Part shown: one piece after another, positions 9,878 to 16,400 of the stretch | Layout of the letters: each line of letters begins with the position of its first letter | Numbering within the stretch: position 1 is the stretch's first letter | NCBI GenBank assembly: GCA_023258955.1 | Contig: JAHFRE010000019.1 | Span: forward strand, 1 to 35,477 | Source: Sterolibacterium sp. | Lineage (GTDB): Bacteria > Pseudomonadota > Gammaproteobacteria > Burkholderiales > Rhodocyclaceae | DNA: 35,477 nt | Direction: 5' to 3' | The notes under the pieces: generated by a model | Database searches by the model: none | The model's input: only the letters and a program-made list of their open reading frames with translations | Told to the model about the DNA's origin: nothing | Program-made: the position numbers and the translations under genes

Positions 9878-10810
9878 ATGAAGTTTGCAATTCTGGGTAC
9901 TGGAATTATGGGGCGTGGTTGGATTACGCAGTGCGCCATGAGCGGACACGACGTGCATTGCCACGATGCAAGTGCTCAGATGTTGGCAAGCACGATCGCC
10001 GGCTGTGAGAAGCTTGCCGCCACGGTCGCCAAGAAATCCAAGAACGAGGACCAAAACTTCGTATCGAAGGTTACGGGCAAGATCGCTATCCACAATGAGA
10101 AGCGCGCGTTCATCGAAGCAGCCAAGGGCTGCGACGTATTTTTGGAGGCCATCTACGAAGACCTGAAGCTGAAGTGTTCGGTACTTGCCGATTTTCTGCC
10201 GCAGCTTCCCGAGTCCGTGGTGTTCTGGTCGAACAGCAGCAGCCTCGACATCGACCCTATGGCACTGGCCGGCGGCCGGCCGGACCGCTCGATAGTCACC
10301 CATGGTATGAATCCTGTGCCATTGATGCCAGGCGTCGAAGTGGTACCTGGCGCCAAGACCTCTGCGGCGATGATCGAATTCACTCGCCAGACGCTCCTCG
10401 GCATGAACAAGGCTCCGTTTCTGGCGCCCAACATTCCGGGGTTTTGGGTCAACCGGTTGCTGGTGCCGCAGATGCTTGATGCGGTGCGCCTGCTTGAACA
10501 GGGAAAGATCACGGTGCAGGACGGGGACACCGGCTTATTTACCAGCCTGGGTCATCCCCAGGGGACATTCAAACTGCACGATTTCGTCACTGCCCCTACC
10601 ATGCTGCGGGTCGCACTGCAGATGTATCAGTCGTCCAGCGACCCGCGATTGTATCCTCCCCTGACGCTGATGCGCATGGTGAAGAATGGAGAGCACGGCG
10701 CGAGCAGTGGCAAAGGATTCTACGACTGGAGCGATCCCCGCAACCCCAAGGCAAGGGACTTGTCACAATATGTCATCGGAACTGCCGAAGATATATTGGC
10801 GCAGTTGTAA
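9878..10810 (+). CDS. NAD-dependent 3-hydroxyacyl-CoA dehydrogenase family protein
   Basis: The 310-aa protein matches the 3-hydroxybutyryl-CoA dehydrogenase family. It has the N-terminal Rossmann motif AILGTGIMGRGW (GxGxMG), and the catalytic region THGMNPVPLMPGVEVVPG carries the conserved His, Asn-Pro and Glu. The C-terminal domain opens with NIPGFWVNRLL, containing the conserved Asn. It would oxidise a 3-hydroxyacyl-CoA with NAD+. ATG at 9878 is chosen because GGAGGGG lies 7 bp before it; two ATGs at 9848-9853 lack this. It diverges from the aromatic-acid ligase, so its substrate may be a ring-derived or alicyclic CoA ester, which is inference. HGMNP replaces the usual HFFNP, so the pocket probably differs from that of short-chain enzymes. 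Confidence 0.88.
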   Translation: MKFAILGTGIMGRGWITQCAMSGHDVHCHDASAQMLASTIAGCEKLAATVAKKSKNEDQNFVSKVTGKIAIHNEKRAFIEAAKGCDVFLEAIYEDLKLKCSVLADFLPQLPESVVFWSNSSSLDIDPMALAGGRPDRSIVTHGMNPVPLMPGVEVVPGAKTSAAMIEFTRQTLLGMNKAPFLAPNIPGFWVNRLLVPQMLDAVRLLEQGKITVQDGDTGLFTSLGHPQGTFKLHDFVTAPTMLRVALQMYQSSSDPRLYPPLTLMRMVKNGEHGASSGKGFYDWSDPRNPKARDLSQYVIGTAEDILAQL

Positions 10811-11006
10811 GCGGCAACCCAGGGGTATCGTTGACGCTCAGGTAGATCCACTGCCGTCTTCATCGCTTCTGGACCATCCGTAGGGGCCACCTTCACATTC
10901 ACCTCTGGTGTTAGCTAGACCGGACTAGATGCGAGCGACTCCATGGAGAATCCGATGTTGCCAGTAAATATGTTGCAAGCGAAATCGTCATTGTCCCGAT
11001 TGGTGG

Positions 11007-11158
11007 TGACCTGCCCGACTTTTTCGGACCAGTAATTTGTAGAATGATGACTCTTCTTCACGAAAGAGGAAGAGGCGATGAGAAAGAGCCGATCTACCGA
11101 TGAGCAGATCGTCACCATCCTGCGCGAGGCCGACAAGGCCAACGTGGCTGAGGGCTAG
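11007..11158 (+). mobile_element. IS3-family element, left-end remnant
   Basis: The stretch at 11007-11032 (TGACCTGCCCGAC, a run of T, then CGGACCAG) looks like an IS3-family terminal inverted repeat. It is followed by the first 26 codons of an orfA-type transposase. The rest of the element is absent, so only a stub remains. It marks the left part of the scarred zone that continues to the tRNA gene. Confidence 0.55.
11078..11158 (+). pseudogene. IS3-family orfA transposase stub
   Basis: The 26-codon frame reads MRKSRSTDEQIVTILREADK and then ends at a TAG. IS3 orfA proteins typically begin with MRKSRFTEEQI and continue through a helix-turn-helix of about 90 residues. Here the helix-turn-helix is missing, so the product cannot work. 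AGAGGAAGAGG precedes the ATG. Confidence 0.6.
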
Positions 11159-11229
11159 ACCACAACAAGTATTCATCGCCGGAGCATCCTCAGGCAACGA
11201 CACGTTCCTTTCCGTTTCCGTCATGCAGG

Positions 11230-11740
11230 CTATTGGATTCCAGCTCGCTGACTCAACGAACGCAGCAATGTGGAAAATAGGGTTTCGGGGTCGAACGGTT
11301 TGACCATGAAATCATCCATCCCCGCTTCGAAGCAGCGCGCCTTGTCCTCGGCAAATGCATTGGCAGTCATGGCGATGATAGGTGTGTGCCGGTGTCCCTC
11401 AATGTCGCGTATTTGTTGCGTTGCTTCAATTCCATTCGTGTTCGGCATCTGCATATCCATGAAGATGGCCGCATAGGTTGTTTGCCTTGTCAGGGAGATT
11501 GCCTTTGCCCCATCCTCTACCAAATCTACGAGAAGGTCGACAGCTTCAAGCTGTATCTTTGCCACTTCCCTGTTGACTGGATCGTCGTCAGCAACCAAAA
11601 TGCGGCTACCTGAATAATGCAGCTTGATCAGTGACTCGGCATCAAGCTTTGCTACCTGTTCCGAGCATTCCACTTTCCGCCGCTCATTCTTCTTCAACCT
11701 TGCAGTAAACCAGAAGGTGCTACCCAATCCAAGGGTACTT
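11230..11740 (-). pseudogene. Hybrid histidine kinase, 3' fragment (end of ATPase domain + receiver), cut by IS21-type element
   Basis: Read from the insertion point, the frame starts in the last strand of the HATPase domain ([17 protein letters not shown]). It continues into a full receiver domain: acidic pocket RILVADDDPVN, phosphoacceptor Asp in FMDMQMPNTNG, conserved Thr/Ala in IIAMTANAF, and Lys in FMVKPFD. The sensor, HisKA and most of the ATPase domain are missing, and they do not reappear on the other side of the element. No start or ribosome site belongs to the fragment; the frame runs on into the IS end by chance. The same domain order occurs intact in the hybrid kinase at 28746-31556, a different and only distantly similar gene. 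Confidence 0.85.
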
Positions 11741-12757
11741 TGTTGAATTGCACCCAATCCTGACCCACCTGATATAGGAATTTGCACCCAAATTTGACCC
11801 ACGTAGAGACACTGACCTGCTCGGCAACGAGCAGGAGAAACAGGAGTGATCGACGTGGCGTTATTGAGTGTAATCAGGCGGTGGCGCCTGCGGGATGGAA
11901 TGGCAATACGGGAGATAGCCCGGCGCACAGGGCTATCCCGCAACACCATCCGCAAATACCTGAACAACGGGGTTACCGACCCCAGGTACCCTCAGCGCAA
12001 GAGTCTGAGCAAGCTTGACGACTTCGCCGACAAGCTGTCTTTGTGGCTCAGGACCGAGTCCCGAAAGGGGCGTAAGCAACGGCGTAATCTCCGGCAGATC
12101 TACACCGATCTCGTTTCCTTGGGCTACACTGGCTCTTATGATCGGGTTGCCGCCTTTGCCCGAGACTGGCGACAGGTACAGCACGAAGCCGCCAAGACGA
12201 CGGGGCGAGGCACCTTCGTCCCGCTGAGCTTTGCACCGGGTGAGGCATTCCAGTTCGACTGGAGCGAAGACTGGGCAGTGATCGGGGGCGAGCGAATAAA
12301 GCTGCAGGTCGCCCAGTTCAAGCTGTCCTACAGCCGAGCCTTTCTCCTCCGGGCCTACCCGCTGCAGACCCACGAAATGCTCTTCGACGCGCATAACCAC
12401 GCGTTTCCTGTCCTGGGTGGTGTTCCTCGGCGTGGCATCTACGACAATATGAAGACCGCGGTCGACAGAATCGGGAAGGGCAAGGAGCGGGACGTCAATC
12501 TGCGCTTCCAGGTCATGGTCAGTCATTACGTGTTCGATGCTGAGTTCTGCAATGCGGCGGCCGGCTGGGAGAAAGGCCAGATCGAGAAGAACGTTCAGGA
12601 CTCCCGACATCGACTCTGGCATGGGGCACCGGCATTCGAGACACTGGCAGATCTCAACCGCTGGCTGGAACAGCGTTGCATTACCCTGTGGTCAGAGCTC
12701 AGCCACCCGGAGCAACGGGACAGGACCATTGCCGAGGTACGCGCTGAAGAACAATCG
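11741..12757 (+). mobile_element. IS21-family element, left part only
   Basis: The left end starts TGTTGAATTGCACCCAA exactly where the kinase reading frame breaks. Two copies of a TTGCACCCAA...TGACCCAC repeat follow, as expected of the multiple terminal repeats of IS21 elements. An istA gene follows with its 3' third missing. istB and the right end are absent, so the element was cut by a later deletion ending near 12757, where the IstA-like sequence stops. The exact right boundary is uncertain. Confidence 0.8.
11748..11803 (+). repeat. Two direct terminal repeats of the IS21-type element
   Basis: Copy one is at 11748-11769 and copy two at 11782-11803. Both read TTGCACCCAA, three or four variable bases, then TGACCCAC, with a 34-bp period. 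IS21-family ends carry such repeated transposase-binding sites. A CCTGCTC/GAGCAGG hairpin follows at 11816-11835, just before istA. Confidence 0.7.
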
Positions 12758-12811
12758 TGTTGTCGCGCGGCGGAAATTACCCGGTGCGCGCGACCTTCAC
12801 TACCCATGTAG
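11846..12811 (+). pseudogene. istA: istA transposase of IS21 family, truncated 3'
   Basis: The GTG start has AGGAG 8 bp upstream. The N-terminal helix-turn-helix (MAIREIARRTGLSRNTIRKY) and the retroviral-type integrase core are intact in part: FQFDWSEDW holds the first catalytic Asp, YDNMKTAV the second region, and GWEKGQIEKNVQ the region with the catalytic Glu. After TIAEVRAEEQ the protein loses all similarity to IstA and runs into about 18 unrelated residues before a stop. The usual C-terminal beta-barrel domain is missing and no istB follows, so transposition function is lost. Confidence 0.85.
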
Positions 12812-12923
12812 CAGAGGCAGAATAGCAAAGTTCGACAGGCGGTTGAGTTTGGTTTGGCCTAGGCAATGGAAGGCGCGCAGCATGGGTAATCAGACTCACG
12901 CAAACAACATAAAGGTCACTACT

Positions 12924-13021
12924 TGCCACACAGACCGAAGGTCAAAAGGGTCCTTTTGCTTGGGCAGGGAATTTGCGGCTTGCCACAGATCTGCCACAAA
13001 ACCTGCCACATAACTGTCACA
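12924..13021 (+). repeat. Cluster of TGCCACA direct repeats beside tRNA-fMet (possible integrase arm sites)
   Basis: TGCCACA occurs at 12924-12930, 12981-12987, 12992-12998 and 13004-13010, with TGTCACA at 13015-13021. The last four have periods of 11, 12 and 11 bp, close to one helical turn. The cluster ends about 70 bp from the 3' end of an initiator tRNA gene. Tyrosine integrases that use tRNA genes bind short phased direct repeats (arm sites) of this kind near the attachment site. No integrase gene remains nearby. The rest of 12812-13089 holds no gene that I can recognise. Confidence 0.5.
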
Positions 13022-13046
13022 GACATGTTGGCAACCCAAAGCGCAT

Positions 13047-13076
13047 AAAGCCAACCACCGCTAAGTGATTGGCTTT
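13047..13076 (-). terminator. Likely terminator of tRNA-fMet
   Basis: AAAGCCAACCAC and GTGATTGGCTTT form a 12-bp stem with one imperfect pair and a 6-base loop, 14 bp after the encoded CCA of the minus-strand tRNA. It ends in GGCTTT with only a short T run. Position and stem strength support a terminator for the tRNA transcript. Confidence 0.6.
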
Positions 13077-13089
13077 ACATGTGAATTCG

Positions 13090-13166
13090 TGGTTGCGGGG
13101 GCAAGATTTGAACTTGCGACCTTCGGGTTATGAGCCCGACGAGCTGCCAGACTGCTCCACCCCGCG
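13090..13166 (-). tRNA. tRNA-fMet (initiator, anticodon CAU)
   Basis: The 77-nt gene folds as a cloverleaf. It opens with CGCGGGG, whose first C is unpaired against A72, the mark of bacterial initiator tRNAs. The anticodon arm GTCGGGCTCATAACCCGAA has the three G-C pairs also typical of initiators and the anticodon CAU. The T arm reads CGCAAGTTCAAATCTTGCC. CCA is encoded (13092-13090). The gene has its own promoter and terminator. Its 3' end faces a scarred region with integrase-like repeats. Confidence 0.97.
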
Positions 13167-13172
13167 GGGCGA

Positions 13173-13202
13173 ATTATACGGTCTTGCACCGCAATGCGTC
13201 AA
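13173..13202 (-). promoter_or_regulatory. tRNA-fMet promoter
   Basis: On the minus strand, TTGACG (13202-13197) and a perfect TATAAT (13178-13173) are separated by 18 bp. The expected start of transcription falls within a few bases of the mature tRNA 5' end, so the leader is very short. Confidence 0.8.
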
Positions 13203-13204
13203 AC

Positions 13205-13228
13205 TTGCTTGAATCCTTGCTTGAATCC
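13205..13228. repeat. Perfect tandem 12-bp repeat upstream of the tRNA-fMet promoter
   Basis: TTGCTTGAATCC occurs twice without a gap, directly upstream of the -35 hexamer. It might be an upstream activating element or a recent slippage duplication; nothing more can be said. Confidence 0.5.
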
Positions 13229-13333
13229 TAGGCCGAGGCGCGCCGTGCACCCTCAGCGCGGCAGCGCTTGCAGACGCAGATTCCGCGGTCTCGGTGATCC
13301 AGGTCGAGGCGCCGGCACCAAGTTCTGCCATGC

Positions 13334-14041
13334 TCACAGCCAGCCGAAGGTTGCGACGAGCGCTGCGAATTGGTCGCCGAGCGGGGCGCGAACGGTGACT
13401 TCGCGACCATCGGCGGGATGCCGAAAGCTCAGCGCGACGCAGGCGAGCAGCAGCCGGTCGCAGCCGAGCTGCTGTTGGAAGAAGCGGTTGTGGCGGCCGC
13501 GACCATACGTCGCGTCGCCGATGATCGGATGGGCGACGTGCTTCATGTGGCGGCGCAGCTGGTGGCGGCGCCCGCTTCGCGGTTCCAGCGCCATGAACGC
13601 GTAGCGGGAACTCGGGTGGCCTTCAACGGCGTAGGCCAGTTCGATCGCCGCCAGCCGCTGATAGTGGGTAAGCGCGGGCTGCGGCGCGGCGGCCGGCAGC
13701 GGCCGACCGTAGTCGTCGTGGCGCCGCGCCAGCGGATGGTCGATGACCCCCGTCGGCGCCGGCCAACCGCGGACGACGGCGCGGTAGTCCTTGCGCACCG
13801 CACCGCTTGCGAATTGACGGCCGAGATCGGCCGCCGTCGCGGCGTCGAGCGCGAACAGCAGTACGCCGGAGGTGCCGCGGTCGAGCCGATGCACGGGCTG
13901 GACGCGGCGGCCGATCTGGTCGCGCAGCGCTTGCACAGCGAACCGCGTTTCGTGGCGGTCGACGTCACTGCGGTGCACCAGCAAACCGGCCGGCTTGTCG
14001 ATGGCGATCAGATGTTCGTCGCGGTAGAGGATATTCAGCAT
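13334..14041 (-). CDS. truC: tRNA pseudouridine(65) synthase TruC
   Basis: The 235-aa protein aligns by eye with E. coli TruC over its whole length. It has MLNILYRDEHLIAIDKPAG at the start and LLVHRSDVDRHE, the catalytic motif HRLDRGTSGVLLF with Asp54 at the same position as in E. coli TruC, and RRHQLRRHMKH near the end. It would isomerise U65 in the T stem of tRNA (Ile1 and Asp in E. coli). It lacks the S4 domain of RluA/RluC/RluD. ATG at 14041 gives the family N-terminus; ATG at 14071 would add ten Arg-rich residues. No strong ribosome site is seen. Coincidentally it lies next to a tRNA gene. Confidence 0.93.
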   Translation of the reverse strand: MLNILYRDEHLIAIDKPAGLLVHRSDVDRHETRFAVQALRDQIGRRVQPVHRLDRGTSGVLLFALDAATAADLGRQFASGAVRKDYRAVVRGWPAPTGVIDHPLARRHDDYGRPLPAAAPQPALTHYQRLAAIELAYAVEGHPSSRYAFMALEPRSGRRHQLRRHMKHVAHPIIGDATYGRGRHNRFFQQQLGCDRLLLACVALSFRHPADGREVTVRAPLGDQFAALVATFGWL

Positions 14042-14293
14042 GCGGCGTCTTGGCGGGTGGCGACCGCCCATTGTACGGACAGCGGCGTCCGCGTCAGGCG
14101 GACTTCAGGCCCGTATGGTTGGCGCCGGCCAGGTCGATCAGGTCGCACCGCTCGAGCCGGGCGGGCTGCAGCCTGTTTGAAAAAGCATACCTGCTATGCG
14201 GGCGAAACGGCTGCCTTCTCGAAAAGCAAGGCGGTAGCGAATCATGTCGCCGGCCTGCGCTGAAGCGACGGACCGGGTCGCCGCGGGAAGGCC

Positions 14294-14794
14294 ATGGTGA
14301 ATCCCGGCAAGAAAGTCGACCGGGAGCGGCGCTGTTTGCTCTTCGCCAGCGCCAGCTTCTGCGGCGTGGCCGACCTCGCCACGGCCGTGCCCTTCGCCGC
14401 CGGCTTCCTGCCCTCGCAACAGGGCAAGCTGGCGGGGGCACCGGTGGAAATCGACATCGGCAAGCTCGCCCCCGGGCAGATGATGACCTTCGAATGGCGC
14501 GGCAAGCCGGTGTGGATCATCCACCGCAACCCGGAGATGCTCGGGTCTCTGAAACGGGGCAAGGATAGGGTCGGTGAGCCGATGCGCGTCGCCATGCAGC
14601 GTGACGACGCCGCGTTCTGGTTCGGTGTCGCACCGCCCGATCTGAGCCTGACCGCGCGGGCACGCGACAGCGCCGCCAATTTCGGCGCCGGCGAATCGCT
14701 GCGCCGAAAACGAGGCGAGCATGGTCGCCCGCTTGAAGAAGCACTGCGATCAGAAGCTCGTCAGCGGCAACCGGCGCTGACTCTTGGCCGGTAG
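14294..14794 (+). pseudogene. petA-petC deletion fusion (Rieske N-terminus joined to cytochrome c1 fragment)
   Basis: The 166-codon ORF begins as a Rieske subunit of cytochrome bc1. It has a degenerate twin-arginine region (RERRCLLF), a membrane segment, the hinge, and the conserved stretch VEIDIGKLAPGQM, EWRGKPVWI and HRNPEMLGSLK. Near residue 92 it changes to MRVAMQRDDAAFWFGVAPP and DLSLTARAR, the cytochrome c1 region holding the APPDL segment. The Rieske cluster ligands (CTHLGC and CPCHGS), all of cytochrome b, the c1 heme site and the c1 membrane anchor are absent. The last 40 or so residues match neither. A single internal deletion across petABC explains this; the product cannot carry electrons. 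No clear ribosome site precedes the ATG, and an intact pet locus must lie elsewhere if bc1 is used. Confidence 0.8.
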
Positions 14795-14869
14795 CCGTTG
14801 CGAAATAGGAGGCGCCGCGGAACAAGAACGCGGGGTATTTGTATAGATGGCCAACCCTGGGAGGAGAGT

Positions 14870-15175
14870 CTATCCAGCCAGCGCCATCGGCCGGACTTGT
14901 TCAGCGATCAATTTGCCCTTCTCGATCTCGAGCTGCCGTAGATCGAAGGAACTTTGCAAATTGAGCCAGAATTGCGCGGTCGTATTGAAGTAGCGGGCCA
15001 GCCGCAAGGCGGTGTCAGCCGTCACGGCGCGCCGCTCGCGCACGATGTCATTGATTCGAGGCGCGGGTACATGCAAATGCATCGCCAGAGCGTTGGCGCT
15101 CATAGCCAATGCGCCGAGGAACTCCTCGCGGAGGATTTCACCAGGGTGAATCGGTCGCATCTTGTTGGTCGCCAT
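14870..15175 (-). CDS. higA: HigA-type antitoxin (XRE helix-turn-helix)
   Basis: The 101-aa protein opens with the HigA signature RPIHPGEILREEFL and has an XRE helix-turn-helix (about residues 24-60: SANALAMHLHVPAPRINDIV, then RRAVTADTALRLARYF). It ends in the family pattern AQFWLNLQSSFDLR. It should neutralise the upstream toxin and repress the operon. It starts 9 bp after the toxin gene ends, with AAGGAAGGG as ribosome site, giving the toxin-first order typical of higBA. Confidence 0.94.
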   Translation of the reverse strand: MATNKMRPIHPGEILREEFLGALAMSANALAMHLHVPAPRINDIVRERRAVTADTALRLARYFNTTAQFWLNLQSSFDLRQLEIEKGKLIAEQVRPMALAG

Positions 15176-15184
15176 TTCCCTTCC

Positions 15185-15466
15185 TTAGTGGTAATCCACA
15201 ATCTCGACATTCTCCGGACCAGTGGCGGTCCAAACAAAGCACAGGCGCCATTGATCGTTGATGCGGATGCTGTGCTGGCCGACGCGGCCCCTGGTCAGCG
15301 CCTCAAGGCGGTTGCCCGGGGGCGCCAGCAGGTCTCGCAATTCGACAGCAGCATCCAATATCTGCAACTTGCGCTGCGCCACGTTGGCGATGTTGCGGAA
15401 CCTTCGCGGACTGTTGCCCTCGTATATCGCTTGGGTATCGACACAGCGGAAGGAACGTATCGCCAT
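15185..15466 (-). CDS. higB: HigB-type toxin (RelE/ParE superfamily mRNA interferase)
   Basis: The 93-aa protein matches HigB nearly throughout: AIRSFRCVDTQAIYEGNSPR at the start, then RKLQILDAAVELRDLLAPPG, GQHSIRINDQWRLCFVW and the end VEIVDYH. HigB toxins cut mRNA on the ribosome. ATG at 15466 gives the family start; a GTG at 15484 would add six residues but lies inside the promoter. No Shine-Dalgarno precedes the ATG, and the predicted transcription start falls on or next to it, so the mRNA may be leaderless. Confidence 0.93.
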   Translation of the reverse strand: MAIRSFRCVDTQAIYEGNSPRRFRNIANVAQRKLQILDAAVELRDLLAPPGNRLEALTRGRVGQHSIRINDQWRLCFVWTATGPENVEIVDYH

Positions 15467-15469
15467 GAC

Positions 15470-15514
15470 GGAACTATATAACACGACGCATTAAACGTCA
15501 ATCGGTATAGTTCC
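15470..15514 (-). promoter_or_regulatory. higBA promoter with flanking operator arms
   Basis: On the minus strand, TTGACG (15501-15496) and TATAGT (15478-15473) are 17 bp apart. Two arms, TATAGTTCC at 15506-15514 and its perfect complement GGAACTATA at 15470-15478, flank this promoter: one arm lies upstream of the -35 and the other covers the -10. This is the expected layout for autorepression by HigA, alone or with HigB. Six bases separate the -10 from the toxin ATG. Confidence 0.75.
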
Positions 15515-15680
15515 TTGTGTGCCAAGCCGAAGTGGAAATATCCCCTTGGATTGGCGATGGACAGCATTCCAGGGTCTGCTGTCCCTGGTAGCCCGGCAGG
15601 CGGCCAGGTCTGCGTAGGAGCGCTTCCAGAGATGGGCGTGGCCAGGCGAGGAATACGGCGAGATCGCCAGAGGTCGGTTG

Positions 15681-16256
15681 TTAGCCTCGCGACGACGACA
15701 ACAGCTTCAGACAATCGCGCATCTGTTCAGGCAGATTGCCGGCTGTGCCGACGGAGACGCCGCAATTTCCAGAATACGCCTCGCTTTGTCTGGGCGCAGC
15801 GATTGGCGCGCTCGGTGTCGCCAGCGGCGCCTCATGCGGCGTGGCACCGCTGGGCGCGGTCCGACCGCGGCGGGCGGCGATGAATCCCTCCTCTACGGTG
15901 ACCTGCTGCGTTCCGCTGGAATAGCCGCCACCGTTGAGCGCCGGCCCGCGCCAAATCAGCGAATTCCTGATCTCTTCCTGGTAGGTCGGCACCGGCTGGG
16001 GTCGCCCAAACGAGACCGGGGCAAGCATCACCATGGCGAACATCGCCAGGGCGGCGAACAGGATACCGACAGCCAGCTTCCATTTGCTCAGCCTGACAAC
16101 GGGCGGGCGACGCAACGCGGCCGCGCGAAAGGTCTCGCTCAGCTTCCAATCGTCCGAACTGCTCTTGTGATCTGTCTTTGCGACCAGCTTGGGTCTAGCG
16201 GGGAGGTTCTTCTTCTTTATGTAGAATACCTGCCGCCGCGTCATGCTCATTGCCAT
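15681..16256 (-). CDS. Single-pass membrane protein of unknown function, under c-di-GMP riboswitch control
   Basis: No family was recognised. The 191-aa protein has a basic cytoplasmic N-terminus (MTRRQVFYIKKKN) and one strong membrane helix (about residues 58-82: KWKLAVGILFAALAMFAMVM). A periplasmic part of about 110 residues follows. This part has a YQEEIRNSLIWRGP stretch, a Pro/Ala-rich linker and two cysteines (165 and 182) that could form a disulfide. ATG at 16256 is chosen because GAGGG lies 7 bp upstream. A c-di-GMP-I aptamer starts about 145 bp upstream in the leader. Genes under such aptamers usually concern surface, pili, motility or exopolysaccharide, so a cell-envelope role is a reasonable guess. 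The gene stands alone, with higB next downstream. Confidence 0.82.
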   Translation of the reverse strand: MAMSMTRRQVFYIKKKNLPARPKLVAKTDHKSSSDDWKLSETFRAAALRRPPVVRLSKWKLAVGILFAALAMFAMVMLAPVSFGRPQPVPTYQEEIRNSLIWRGPALNGGGYSSGTQQVTVEEGFIAARRGRTAPSGATPHEAPLATPSAPIAAPRQSEAYSGNCGVSVGTAGNLPEQMRDCLKLLSSSRG

Positions 16257-16258
16257 AT

Positions 16259-16298
16259 GAAATCCCTCGGTCCGTTGCAAAAGGCGCGAAGAGATTTC
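16259..16298 (-). promoter_or_regulatory. Possible Shine-Dalgarno-sequestering helix (riboswitch expression platform)
   Basis: In the transcript GAAAUCUCUU (16298-16289) can pair over ten positions, with two G-U pairs, with GAGGGAUUUC (16268-16259). The second arm contains the GAGGG ribosome site of the downstream membrane protein. The first arm begins just after the aptamer's 3' end. Aptamer folding could free or bury this site, implying translational control; direction is not evident from sequence. There is no poly-U terminator. Confidence 0.45.
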
Positions 16299-16306
16299 CT
16301 CCCCTA

Positions 16307-16400
16307 GCCTGGCGGTCCCGCTGTCGTGGAGCGCTCCGCGCTCTTTAGACCGGTGACTTTGCGTCCCCCGCTTTCGCCGGGGTAAGCCCTGTTTCAGTTA
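16307..16400 (-). promoter_or_regulatory. Cyclic di-GMP-I (GEMM-I) riboswitch aptamer
   Basis: Read on the minus strand the leader has the GEMM-I landmarks in order. These are ACAGGGC, a stem capped by a GAAA tetraloop (CCCCGGCGAAAGCGGGG), the hallmark GGGACGCAAAGUC, CCGGUCUAA as the tetraloop receptor side, a second hairpin (GAGCGCGGAGCGCUC), and the closing GACAGCGGGACCGCC. Vc2 of Vibrio cholerae shows the same order and spacing. It should bind c-di-GMP and control the 191-aa membrane protein. TTAGGTG/CACCTAA at 16398-16412 makes a dyad at its 5' edge that could compete with the closing stem. Confidence 0.9.

Noticed and set aside
10720-10902. Minus-strand 60-codon frame after the 3-hydroxyacyl-CoA dehydrogenase
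   Set aside because: Overlaps the end of the dehydrogenase, no recognisable family, no ribosome site; possibly part of the decayed region but not supportable.
12812-13013. Possible integrase 3' end in the frame after istA
   Set aside because: No tyrosine-integrase motif (R-H-R-Y box) could be found in any frame; only the repeats support an integration scar.
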